Shown: in pieces, positions 55,119 to 62,949 of the stretch
How the letters are laid out: each line of letters starts with the position of its first letter
Numbering within the stretch: position 1 is the stretch's first letter
Source: an uncultured Dokdonia sp.
GTDB lineage: Bacteria; Bacteroidota; Bacteroidia; Flavobacteriales; Flavobacteriaceae
Reading direction: 5' to 3'
Length of the DNA: 64,000 nt
Assembly: GCF_947492815.1 (NCBI RefSeq)
Contig: NZ_CANLOB010000002.1
Coordinates: 124,001-188,000, forward strand
Program-made: the position numbers and the translations under genes
The notes under the pieces: generated by a model
The model's database searches: none
What the model was told of the DNA's origin: nothing
What the model saw: the letters and a program-made list of their open reading frames with translations, nothing else

Positions 55119-55865
55119 ATGAAGTTAACATTGAAAATTTGGCGTCAAAAGAACGCTCAAGCTAAAGGACAAATGGTGACATACCCTATTGATGGAATTG
55201 ATGGAGATATGTCTTTCTTAGAAATGATGGATGTGCTTAACAATGAGCTTATCAATAAAGGAGATGATCCTGTAGTTTTTGATCATGATTGTCGTGAAGG
55301 AATCTGTGGGTCTTGCTCTATGTTTATTAATGGGGAAGCACATGGTCCAGACCGTTTAGTGACTACCTGTCAACTTCATATGCGTAAATTTAAAGATGGT
55401 GATACCATTACCATAGAGCCATTTCGTGCAGGAGGTTTCCCAGTGATTAAAGATTTAATGGTAGACCGTTCTGCTTTTGATCGTATACAGCATGCTGGAG
55501 GGTTTATCTCTATTAATACCTCTGGTAATACACAAGATGCAAATGCGATTCCTATTGAAAAAGCTGATGCCGATGCAGCATTTGATGCAGCTACTTGTAT
55601 AGGTTGTGGAGCCTGTGTAGCAAGTTGTAAAAACTCAAGCGCGATGCTTTTTGTAAGTGCAAAAGTGAGTCAGTTCTCATTATTGCCACAAGGAAAAGTA
55701 GAAGCGACAGACCGTGTGATGAACATGGTGAAACAAATGGATGAAGAAGGTTTTGGTAACTGTACTAATACCGGAGCCTGTGAAGTAGAATGTCCTAAAG
55801 GAATTTCTCTAGAGAATATTGCACGTATGAATCGTGAATATCTATCTGCTAGTGTGAAAGGATAA
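55119..55865 (+). CDS. sdhB: Succinate dehydrogenase/fumarate reductase iron-sulfur subunit
   Basis: This 248-aa subunit has the [2Fe-2S] motif [20 protein letters not shown] (N-terminal ferredoxin domain), then [13 protein letters not shown] and [15 protein letters not shown], which bind the [4Fe-4S] and [3Fe-4S] clusters. It connects SdhA with SdhC. It starts 23 bp after the broken four-helix-bundle gene and is followed by a terminator. Confidence 0.96.
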   Translation: MKLTLKIWRQKNAQAKGQMVTYPIDGIDGDMSFLEMMDVLNNELINKGDDPVVFDHDCREGICGSCSMFINGEAHGPDRLVTTCQLHMRKFKDGDTITIEPFRAGGFPVIKDLMVDRSAFDRIQHAGGFISINTSGNTQDANAIPIEKADADAAFDAATCIGCGACVASCKNSSAMLFVSAKVSQFSLLPQGKVEATDRVMNMVKQMDEEGFGNCTNTGACEVECPKGISLENIARMNREYLSASVKG

Positions 55866-55869
55866 TTAC

Positions 55870-55889
55870 ATTCCTGCGTAAGCGGGAAT
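55870..55889. repeat. REP-like short hairpin
   Basis: ATTCCTGCG-TA-AGCGGGAAT pairs with small imperfections, similar in layout to the two hairpins at 9001-9073. Confidence 0.45.
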
Positions 55890-55900
55890 TTTATAATATG

Positions 55901-55936
55901 AATCCCAAAACTTCAAAAAGTCTTGGGATTTTTTTT
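55901..55936 (+). terminator. Terminator of the sdh operon
   Basis: The stem AATCCCAA / TTGGGATT plus ACT/AGT inside is followed by eight Ts. Confidence 0.9.
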
Positions 55937-55981
55937 GCTTTCATATGTTGCTCTTCTGAAGGTAGTGCATCTTAAAACTTC

Positions 55982-55995
55982 GCTTTCGCGAAAGC
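55982..55995. repeat. Palindromic repeat copy, intergenic
   Basis: GCTTTCGCGAAAGC lies between the sdh terminator and the IS30 element. Confidence 0.95.
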
Positions 55996-56069
55996 TTCTA
56001 AAATATAAATCTAAATTTCCAGAATAGATTAAAATCTAAGTTCAAGTAATAAGTGCAACACGAATATTT

Positions 56070-56099
56070 AAAACAGATGGGGCTAGCCTCATCTGTTTT
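56070..56099 (+). terminator. Hairpin between left IS end and transposase
   Basis: AAAACAGATG / CATCTGTTTT (10 bp) continues into GGC/GCC around a 2-nt loop, 26 bp before the transposase start. It could stop read-through transcription from outside or hide the ribosome-binding region in such transcripts. Confidence 0.55.
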
Positions 56100-56125
56100 A
56101 GGCTCAATATTTATATTCGTTTTGG

Positions 56126-57133
56126 ATGAAACACTATAAACAATTGACCTTGTCTCAAAGGTATCAAATCCAAAGTCTTTTGCAACTTGGATTTACACAG
56201 ACTCAAATTGCTTCTAAAGTAAATGTAAACAAGAGTAGAATAAGTCGTGAACTTAAGCGAAATATCCCTACAAGGGGACAGACAGCTTATCGTTATTTAG
56301 CTGACCACGCAGAACGTAAAACACGCGATCGACACTCAAAGAAAGCCAAGGCAGTTCTTTTGACAGAACAACTAAAACTGCGCATATCTGATTTGATGCG
56401 TTATAACAAATGGAGCCCAGAACTTATTGCTAAGCGTCTTACTAAAGAAGGAGAACAATGTGTTAGTCACGAGACTATTTATAAGTGGATATGGACTGCA
56501 AAACATAGCCATCATCGCAAACACAAAGACTATAAAAACCTTCATAAACATCTACGCCATACAGGCAGAAGACACAAAAGAAGTAATTTAAAGGATAATC
56601 GAGGGGCTATTCAAAAAAGAGTGCCAATAGAGCAACGACCAGCAGTCGTTGCTGATCGTAAACGCATAGGAGATATTGAAGTAGATTTAATGATGGGAAG
56701 TAATCATAAGTCTGCACTTCTTGTAATGACTGATAGAGCAACACTGGTCACCATGTTAGAGAAGCTTAACGGAAAAGGCGCAGAACAGGTATATCAAAAA
56801 ATGAAGAAACGCCTATCCAATTTTAATAGTTCTTGGATAAAAACGATCACCTTTGATAATGGAAAAGAGTTCGCTTATCATTATAAACTAGCACTAGATT
56901 TAAACACTAAGACTTACTTTGCAAGACCATACACCTCCCAAGATAAAGGAACTGTAGAGAATAGAATAGGTGTCATTAGACGTTTCTTCCCTAAGAAAAC
57001 CGACTTAAATCTAGTGACAAAAGAGAGAATTAAAGAAGTAGAATTATTACTAAATTACAGACCTATTAGAAAGTTTAACTATAATAACCCTATTGAAGTC
57101 CTAAAAAATAAGTGTGTTGCACTTATGAGTTGA
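56126..57133 (+). CDS. IS30 family transposase
   Basis: This 335-aa transposase has an N-terminal helix-turn-helix (LTLSQRYQIQSLLQLGFTQTQIASKVNV) and a DDE catalytic domain: D187 in IGDIEVDLMMG, D244 in TITFDNGKEF and E278 in YTSQDKGTVENRIGVIRR, with the IS30-typical DKGTVEN. Length is full and the triad intact, so it is probably active. The 3' end is shared with the right inverted repeat. Confidence 0.95.
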   Translation: MKHYKQLTLSQRYQIQSLLQLGFTQTQIASKVNVNKSRISRELKRNIPTRGQTAYRYLADHAERKTRDRHSKKAKAVLLTEQLKLRISDLMRYNKWSPELIAKRLTKEGEQCVSHETIYKWIWTAKHSHHRKHKDYKNLHKHLRHTGRRHKRSNLKDNRGAIQKRVPIEQRPAVVADRKRIGDIEVDLMMGSNHKSALLVMTDRATLVTMLEKLNGKGAEQVYQKMKKRLSNFNSSWIKTITFDNGKEFAYHYKLALDLNTKTYFARPYTSQDKGTVENRIGVIRRFFPKKTDLNLVTKERIKEVELLLNYRPIRKFNYNNPIEVLKNKCVALMS

Positions 57134-57134
57134 A

Positions 57135-57437
57135 CACAGCAAATCTAAGTTTTAGTTATATGAAAATTAATGGATATTAGTAGTCTTTATAAGTATATGA
57201 GTATTTCGTTACTGATATTATATTCTTTTTAAATATTTCAAACAGGAGTGAAGAATATTTTGTCACGTTGAATCAATAAGAAGTAATTATCTTTGATGCA
57301 TTAGATGCGATCAGCACTTTTGTAAAAGAAATTTAACTTAAATTATAATAGTTGTAATTTAAATATTAAAATTTTATTAAACCGAGGGCATCGGCATACA
57401 ACTTGCACTATACAAGACCTAACTCTGAAAATAAATT
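57135..57437. other. Intergenic region right of the IS element
   Basis: About 300 bp with no gene that I can support. At 57338-57362 there is an AT-rich dyad TTAAATTATAA-TAG-TTGTAATTTAA (11 bp, one G-U). The rest is AT-rich leader for the serine-hydrolase gene. Confidence 0.5.
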
Positions 57438-58340
57438 ATGTATAAAATAAAATTTTTCATAACAATATTCTTTATAGCGATTCAAGTGAAAGCGCAACGA
57501 ACACTTCCGTTGCAAACAGATGGTGTTATTTCTCCAATATCTGAATTGCAAGATGATAAGTTGCAGCAATTGTTAACTTACGAAATCATGCGCAATCCTA
57601 TTTGGAAACAGCTTATAAAAAATAAGCAAATGTCTGTGGGTCTTGTGGATTTAAGTGACCTTAATGATATTAAATACGCTGGGTTAAATGATAAAGAGCT
57701 CATGTATGCTGCAAGTCTGCCAAAAATTGCAGTTTTATTAGCGGCCATGGATGCTATAGAAAATGGAGAATTAAAAGAAACGAAAGAGGTCAAAAGAGAC
57801 ATGCGATTAATGATTAGTAAATCTGATAATAGAGCCTCGACAAGAATGATTGATCGTGTGGGATATGAAAAAATTGAAGCAGTATTAAGAGCTCCAAAAA
57901 CAAAGCTCTATGATGAAGAAGTTGGAGGGGGGCTATGGGTAGGTAAACGTTACGCTGCAGGTGGTAGGCGTTATCCAGAACCTTTAAAGGGATTAAGCCA
58001 TGCTGCTACAACCTTACAAGTATGTAGTTTTTATTACCAACTTGTATTAGGCAATTTGGTAAGCACTGATCGTTCGAAGGAAATGTTAGATATTATGAAG
58101 GACCCAGCTTTACATCACAAATTTGTAAACACGCTAGATAAGATAGCACCTAATGCAAAGGTCTACAGAAAATCGGGATCTTGGAAAAACTATCACTCAG
58201 ATTCAGCACTTGTATGGGGTCCAAAAAGGAAGTATATTATTGTCGCTTTGATTGATAATAATCTTGGAGAGCAAATTATTAGAGATTTAGTGTTACCTTT
58301 TGAAAATGTCCTTAAAAAATCAAAGTTGGCTAGTAAATAA
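57438..58340 (+). CDS. Class A beta-lactamase-like serine hydrolase
   Basis: This 300-aa secreted protein has signal peptide ending QVKAQ. All three motifs of the class A beta-lactamase/PBP fold are present: SLPK at S93-K96, SDN at S129-N131 and KSG at K245-G247. It lacks the ExxLN omega-loop Glu that I could point to, so a true beta-lactamase is not certain; a D,D-peptidase-like role is equally possible. It is followed at 12 bp by the translocase-HEAT gene, with which it is likely cotranscribed. Confidence 0.85.
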   Translation: MYKIKFFITIFFIAIQVKAQRTLPLQTDGVISPISELQDDKLQQLLTYEIMRNPIWKQLIKNKQMSVGLVDLSDLNDIKYAGLNDKELMYAASLPKIAVLLAAMDAIENGELKETKEVKRDMRLMISKSDNRASTRMIDRVGYEKIEAVLRAPKTKLYDEEVGGGLWVGKRYAAGGRRYPEPLKGLSHAATTLQVCSFYYQLVLGNLVSTDRSKEMLDIMKDPALHHKFVNTLDKIAPNAKVYRKSGSWKNYHSDSALVWGPKRKYIIVALIDNNLGEQIIRDLVLPFENVLKKSKLASK

Positions 58341-58352
58341 ATTAAAGCTGAT

Positions 58353-61178
58353 TTGAAAAAAATTATAAATAAAACATTTGGATTAAGAGATGGTGAAATA
58401 TATATCTCTTTTTTAATGCAGTTATATATCTTTATTATTATAACAGTGTTGCTTATTGTAAAGCCTACAGTAAATGCTTTATTTTTAAGTGAATTAGGTG
58501 CCGATTATCTTCCTTTTGGATACTTGCTTGTTGCTGGGGTTGCTGTATCAACAACATATTTGTATAATAGAGCAATTCGTAATTTTTCTCTTTTAAAAAT
58601 TACCATAATATCACTCATATTTTTTAGCTTAGGTTTTCTATTCCTTAGTGTAATTTTAAATTTTAATGTATTAAGTAATTTTCTTGTATATGCATACTAC
58701 ATTTTAGTGTCATTATTTGCAGTGATCTCAACATCCCAGTTCTGGGTTCTTGCTAATATGGTTTTTAATGCTAGAGAAGGCAAACGACTGTTTGGATTTA
58801 TTGGTGCTGGAGCTATCGCAGGTGGAATCATTGGTGGTTATATTACTAGTATAATCACGGCTTCTTTTGGAAATAAAACTGCTATTTTTTTAGCAGGAAT
58901 TCTAATTCTTTCTTGCATTCCAATTATTCAAAAAATATGGCAATTGAGAATACGTGAGATGAACACTTACATACGTAAAAAAGTGGCACACAATACTATT
59001 CATAAACAAGTATCTTCAATAAAACTTGTTTCAAAATCGAAACACCTCACATATTTAGCTTTAACAACTGGGGTAGGAGTTATTGTTGCCAAACTTGTCG
59101 ATTTTCAATTTAGTGATTTTGCAAATACAAGAATACTGGATGTTGATGAACTCGCCTCCTTTTTTGGTTTTTGGTTTTCAACATTTAATATTATTGCTTT
59201 TTTGTTACAGTTATTCGTGACTAATAAGTTCCTAAGTCGATTTGGAGTCTCCTCTACATTAATAGTTTTACCATTGGGTATTGCTTTGGGAAGTTTATTG
59301 TTTTTAACATTCCCAGAGCTTTGGGTTCTTATCATCATTAAAGGATTTGAAGGGAGTTTTAAACAATCCCTTAATAAAGCAGCTATAGAATTATCTATTA
59401 TGCCTATACCTCTCCAAATTAAAAACCAAGCAAAATCATTTATAGATGTAGCAGTAGATAGTATCGCTACCGGAATTGCTGGTTTTATATTAATATTTTT
59501 AATTAGAAAACTAGATTTAGGGACAACATATATTACAGTTATCATATTACTGTTTGTGCTTATATGGATTGTATTAATTTATAGGTTAAGAGAAGCGTAT
59601 TTTGAATCTTTTAGGAAAAATATTCAAGACTCACTTAGTTTAAAAGGTACTAAAAAAGGAAGTAGAGAAACTACAGTGGTTACGTCTAGGCGTATCCTAA
59701 CCAAGGGGTCTCCTGAAGAAATTCTTAATCTATTAGAAAAATTAGGTACTTACAAATTGACTTCGCTTAAAGATGCTATTATTGCTTTACTAGATCATCC
59801 TTACCATCAGGTGAAAATAGCAGCAATTAAGCATTTATATCTTTATGAGAAGGGGACGGCACTTGATAAAGTATCTTCTCTTATTACTATAGAAGATGAT
59901 CGGTTGGTCTACGCTTGCTTAGATTATGTTATTCATCACTCAGAGATGAACGAGGATCTATTTTTTAAAAATTACTTAGATCACTCATCTGATTATATTG
60001 CAAATGCAGCGTTACTTTGTCTTGCAAAAGAGGCTTCTCATAACAGTGTATTTTGTAAAGGATATGAATTAGAGGAAAGGATAGAAAAGCAAATTAATAT
60101 ACTTAAACAACAGCAAGCCTATGTTAGAAAAGAGGCGCTTGCAAGTTTATTGCTTACTATAGGATATGCTAGAATTAAAAAATACTATTATTTCATATCA
60201 GTTCATCTTAATAATAGACATCCATTTATAGCAAAACAAGCAATCAAAGCTGCTGGGATTACGTCAAGTGATTTATTTATTCAAGATTTATTACTCAAAC
60301 TAACTCGAAGTAAGTATAGGAAAGCTAGTATAAAAGCCTTACGTAAATATGGTCCAGAAATTACAGAAACCATTGTTAAGATGGATAAGGCAGAAAATAT
60401 TCGGGACAACGTAAAAGTTCATATCCCGAAGGTAATTGAATCCTTTAATACACAAGGATCTATAAGTGTTTTGATTAGACTATTAAAAAGTAATGATGTT
60501 GTTATCAGGCTGGAAGCTTCTAAATCTTTATTGAAATTAAGATCCAAAAACCAATCATTAACATTTAATATAAGGACATTAAAGAAAAAAATTATTAATG
60601 AAAGTACATATTATAGAAACACTATGATTTCTATAGATTCTATAAGAGAACTAATGATAGCATCCCACAATGAAATTATTACTGATGCCTCAGTAGATAT
60701 AGAAACTGCTCGACAGAATCTAGTAGAAGTTTTAGAAGAACAGCTAGAAGCGAGTTTAAAATGTATTTTTAGACTGTTGAGCCTTGTGTATGATGAAACT
60801 GACATAAGTGTTAGTTATTCTGGCCTGTTGAGTAATGTAACAGAGGCTAGAATTAATGCAATAGAGTTTTTAGATAACTTATTACAAAGTCAGTTAAAAT
60901 CTAGGATATTGCCATTGATAGAATACACGGTTCTTGAAAAGGAGTCTAATAGCGAGTCTCGATTGAGGTTAGACATTTTGTCAGAAAGAAATTATGTTGC
61001 ACTATTACTGAGAAGAAGAGGTAAACGAGTAAAGCTTCTAGTGCTTGAACTCATCAAGGTTCTAAATGATACAAGCTATATTCCTTTAGTACAGCCATTA
61101 ACCAAACATCTTAATAAAGAAGTGAATGGGCGTGCGGAAGCAATTTTGAGACTGTTGGATACAACAAAAGCAGCTTGA
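58353..61178 (+). CDS. ATP/ADP-translocase-like membrane protein with C-terminal HEAT repeats
   Basis: This 941-aa protein uses a TTG start (MKKIINKTFGLRDGEIYISF). Residues about 20-425 hold about twelve membrane helices; LLIVKPTVNALFLSELGADYLPFGYLLVAGVAVSTTYLYNRA resembles the NTP/NDP exchange (TLC/Npt1-like) or MFS-type fold, with LFGFIGAGAIAGGIIGGYI as another mark. From about 450 to the end are HEAT-like helical pairs (ALLDHPYHQVKIAAIKHLYLYEK, VIRLEASKSLLKLRSKN). Such fusions are known in environmental Bacteroidota, but the substrate is not established. It is the second gene after the serine hydrolase. Confidence 0.8.
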   Translation: MKKIINKTFGLRDGEIYISFLMQLYIFIIITVLLIVKPTVNALFLSELGADYLPFGYLLVAGVAVSTTYLYNRAIRNFSLLKITIISLIFFSLGFLFLSVILNFNVLSNFLVYAYYILVSLFAVISTSQFWVLANMVFNAREGKRLFGFIGAGAIAGGIIGGYITSIITASFGNKTAIFLAGILILSCIPIIQKIWQLRIREMNTYIRKKVAHNTIHKQVSSIKLVSKSKHLTYLALTTGVGVIVAKLVDFQFSDFANTRILDVDELASFFGFWFSTFNIIAFLLQLFVTNKFLSRFGVSSTLIVLPLGIALGSLLFLTFPELWVLIIIKGFEGSFKQSLNKAAIELSIMPIPLQIKNQAKSFIDVAVDSIATGIAGFILIFLIRKLDLGTTYITVIILLFVLIWIVLIYRLREAYFESFRKNIQDSLSLKGTKKGSRETTVVTSRRILTKGSPEEILNLLEKLGTYKLTSLKDAIIALLDHPYHQVKIAAIKHLYLYEKGTALDKVSSLITIEDDRLVYACLDYVIHHSEMNEDLFFKNYLDHSSDYIANAALLCLAKEASHNSVFCKGYELEERIEKQINILKQQQAYVRKEALASLLLTIGYARIKKYYYFISVHLNNRHPFIAKQAIKAAGITSSDLFIQDLLLKLTRSKYRKASIKALRKYGPEITETIVKMDKAENIRDNVKVHIPKVIESFNTQGSISVLIRLLKSNDVVIRLEASKSLLKLRSKNQSLTFNIRTLKKKIINESTYYRNTMISIDSIRELMIASHNEIITDASVDIETARQNLVEVLEEQLEASLKCIFRLLSLVYDETDISVSYSGLLSNVTEARINAIEFLDNLLQSQLKSRILPLIEYTVLEKESNSESRLRLDILSERNYVALLLRRRGKRVKLLVLELIKVLNDTSYIPLVQPLTKHLNKEVNGRAEAILRLLDTTKAA

Positions 61179-61618
61179 TTTTAGATTAAAAGAAACCCAA
61201 CTATGCTATAGAATTGATTAATGAAACGCTATTTCGTAAAATCTGTAATATGTATCTAAAATAGATAGTTGAATTACTCTCGTTTTTCACTGAGATTGTT
61301 TCAGCATCTAGCGGGATCTTGGTTTAACACTTCGATCCTTTGGTTGACTTCTTTTATAAGATTCAGGACTCACCATTGGGTTTAATACTCTTTATTATCA
61401 TCGCAAAAAGGTATATTAATCAGGAGCTTGCCTTGGAAAAGTTTGCTTGTTATTTCAAATTAATATTTTAAGCTTACATCTGCTGAGCACGCTTTCGCGA
61501 AAGCGTATTTATGAGATTCTTAAACATTTAGAGGACAAAGCGTTAAATTCAAAACACATTCAAGTGAATTTAAATTAATAGTATCTACGCTATAAATGCT
61601 ACCTAAAGTATAGCTATT
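61179..61618. other. 440-bp intergenic region
   Basis: I see no gene in it. It holds a palindromic repeat at 61489-61506 and a 9-bp inverted repeat TTAAATTCA / TGAATTTAA at 61543-61573. Short translated fragments do not resemble a known family. It separates the convergent translocase-HEAT and second serine-hydrolase genes. Confidence 0.6.
61489..61506. repeat. Palindromic repeat copy, intergenic
   Basis: ACGCTTTCGCGAAAGCGT, a perfect 18-bp palindrome between convergent genes. Confidence 0.95.
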
Positions 61619-62947
61619 TTAGTTTTGTCCACCATCTCCGTCACCACCTTGATCATCTACATCTTTGTAATTTTCGTCTAACGTTATCTCTTCCTTATTT
61701 GAATTCATTATGACATCGTCTATTTTACTAGCCAAGTACATATGTGCTCCGGCAGAATTTTTGTTTAAGACGTTAGACATTAGACATACTATATATTTTG
61801 TATTATTAGGATGCTCTACTATAATGACAGAATTCATATAATTAAATACGTTACCTGCATAGCTTTTACAATTAGGATTTTTTTCTCGATCACATTTATA
61901 ATAACTTCCAGATTTAAAATAAACGGCTGCACTGTCCAAACGACTTGATTTTGCATAGCGTATACGTCTGTCTGTAAGATATAATAAACGCTTCATTTCA
62001 AGGCTTGAATTTTGATCTACTACTTTACCTTGTTCAAGTTTGATAAGAAATTTCATAAGTCCTTTAGGCGTTCCTATACTTCCTCCTTTACGTCCTACAT
62101 ATTTTCCTGCAGGTCTTGTAAACATACCTCCTAGTCGCCATTCATCTTCAGTAATTCCTAACTCTCTTAGTGGCTGATTTACAACCATATTAGCAAGATT
62201 AGTAAGAGAATCTCGTGGAGTCTCTTTAAAGTAATTTTCTCCCTGTTCTTCCGTGAGAAATACATATTCAGGACCAAAGGCAGCCATGAGCATGGCCTCA
62301 CGATACATAACGCTTGCTGCGCCGTTATTACTTACAGATACCATATGATCTAACCATTCATATAAAGAAAAAACATCCGTAGATCTGACTTGTCTTTTTG
62401 TAAGATTATCTTTTTCTATATCGTAAATAGGCACTGTGTGATGATCACCTGTTCCCCAGTATCTTGATGATACTTTAATATCTTTTAAATACATAACTCT
62501 GTCCTCCCAAGAGTTAGGGCATACTTTTGCCATTTGTGTAAATACAGCGTTCAGCACAGCAATTTTACCTACACTACCAGGTTGATAGCCCACATTCTCT
62601 CTATATCCTGCATATTTTAGAGCATCTGGATTTGTCATGTCTAAAACAGAAGCCGAATAAGCACCTGAAGGTAATAGACGGGTAATCTTTTGGGCAAAAT
62701 CTTTGTCTTCTACAAGTAAATCATTTACGCTATCTTCTGGTCTAGATAGTAATTGAAGCTTAATTTCATCTAATTTTTTATAAGCTCCGAAAGGAATTCT
62801 ATTGTAAGGGATACTATCATCCTGCATTTTTTTTATTTGATATAAACGCTTTATGCCTGTGCGCTTATATCCATCTATAGGATATGAAATCATGCTTATA
62901 GCAATCAGTGTAGAAATTCCCAATAAGGTGTATAATACTTTGGTCAT
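61619..62947 (-). CDS. Class A-like serine hydrolase
   Basis: This 442-aa protein has a hydrophobic N-terminal anchor/signal (VLYTLLGISTLIAISMIS). The triad of motifs is SVGK at S125-K128, SNN at S206-N208 and KSG at K345-G347. It is larger than the enzyme at 57438 and has a long insert between motifs 2 and 3, plus an acidic Gly-rich tail. It is probably a periplasmic D-Ala-type hydrolase or relative. Its start is 2 bp after the stop of the upstream PEP-binding-domain gene, so the two form an operon. Confidence 0.85.
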   Translation of the reverse strand: MTKVLYTLLGISTLIAISMISYPIDGYKRTGIKRLYQIKKMQDDSIPYNRIPFGAYKKLDEIKLQLLSRPEDSVNDLLVEDKDFAQKITRLLPSGAYSASVLDMTNPDALKYAGYRENVGYQPGSVGKIAVLNAVFTQMAKVCPNSWEDRVMYLKDIKVSSRYWGTGDHHTVPIYDIEKDNLTKRQVRSTDVFSLYEWLDHMVSVSNNGAASVMYREAMLMAAFGPEYVFLTEEQGENYFKETPRDSLTNLANMVVNQPLRELGITEDEWRLGGMFTRPAGKYVGRKGGSIGTPKGLMKFLIKLEQGKVVDQNSSLEMKRLLYLTDRRIRYAKSSRLDSAAVYFKSGSYYKCDREKNPNCKSYAGNVFNYMNSVIIVEHPNNTKYIVCLMSNVLNKNSAGAHMYLASKIDDVIMNSNKEEITLDENYKDVDDQGGDGDGGQN

Positions 62948-62949
62948 AT

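Larger units (their letters stand above)
56041..57134 (+). mobile_element. IS30 family insertion sequence
   Basis: About 1.1 kb. The 21-bp terminal inverted repeats are TTCAAGTAATAAGTGCAACA-C at 56041-56061 and, reversed, TTCAACTCATAAGTGCAACA-C at 57114-57134; 19 of 21 positions match. The right repeat overlaps the last codons and stop of the transposase. A 9-bp AAATCTAAG lies directly left of the left repeat (56032-56040) and again at 57141-57149, 6 bases beyond the right repeat. If that is the target duplication, the element extends to 57140, but IS30 elements usually make 2-3 bp duplications. Confidence 0.85.

Noticed and set aside
57338..57362. AT-rich dyad as a defined operator
   Set aside because: No known regulator site matches; it is listed only as a structure in the intergenic entry.
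61179..61618. Remnant gene in the 440-bp gap
   Set aside because: Translated fragments in all frames are short, broken by stops and not like a known family.
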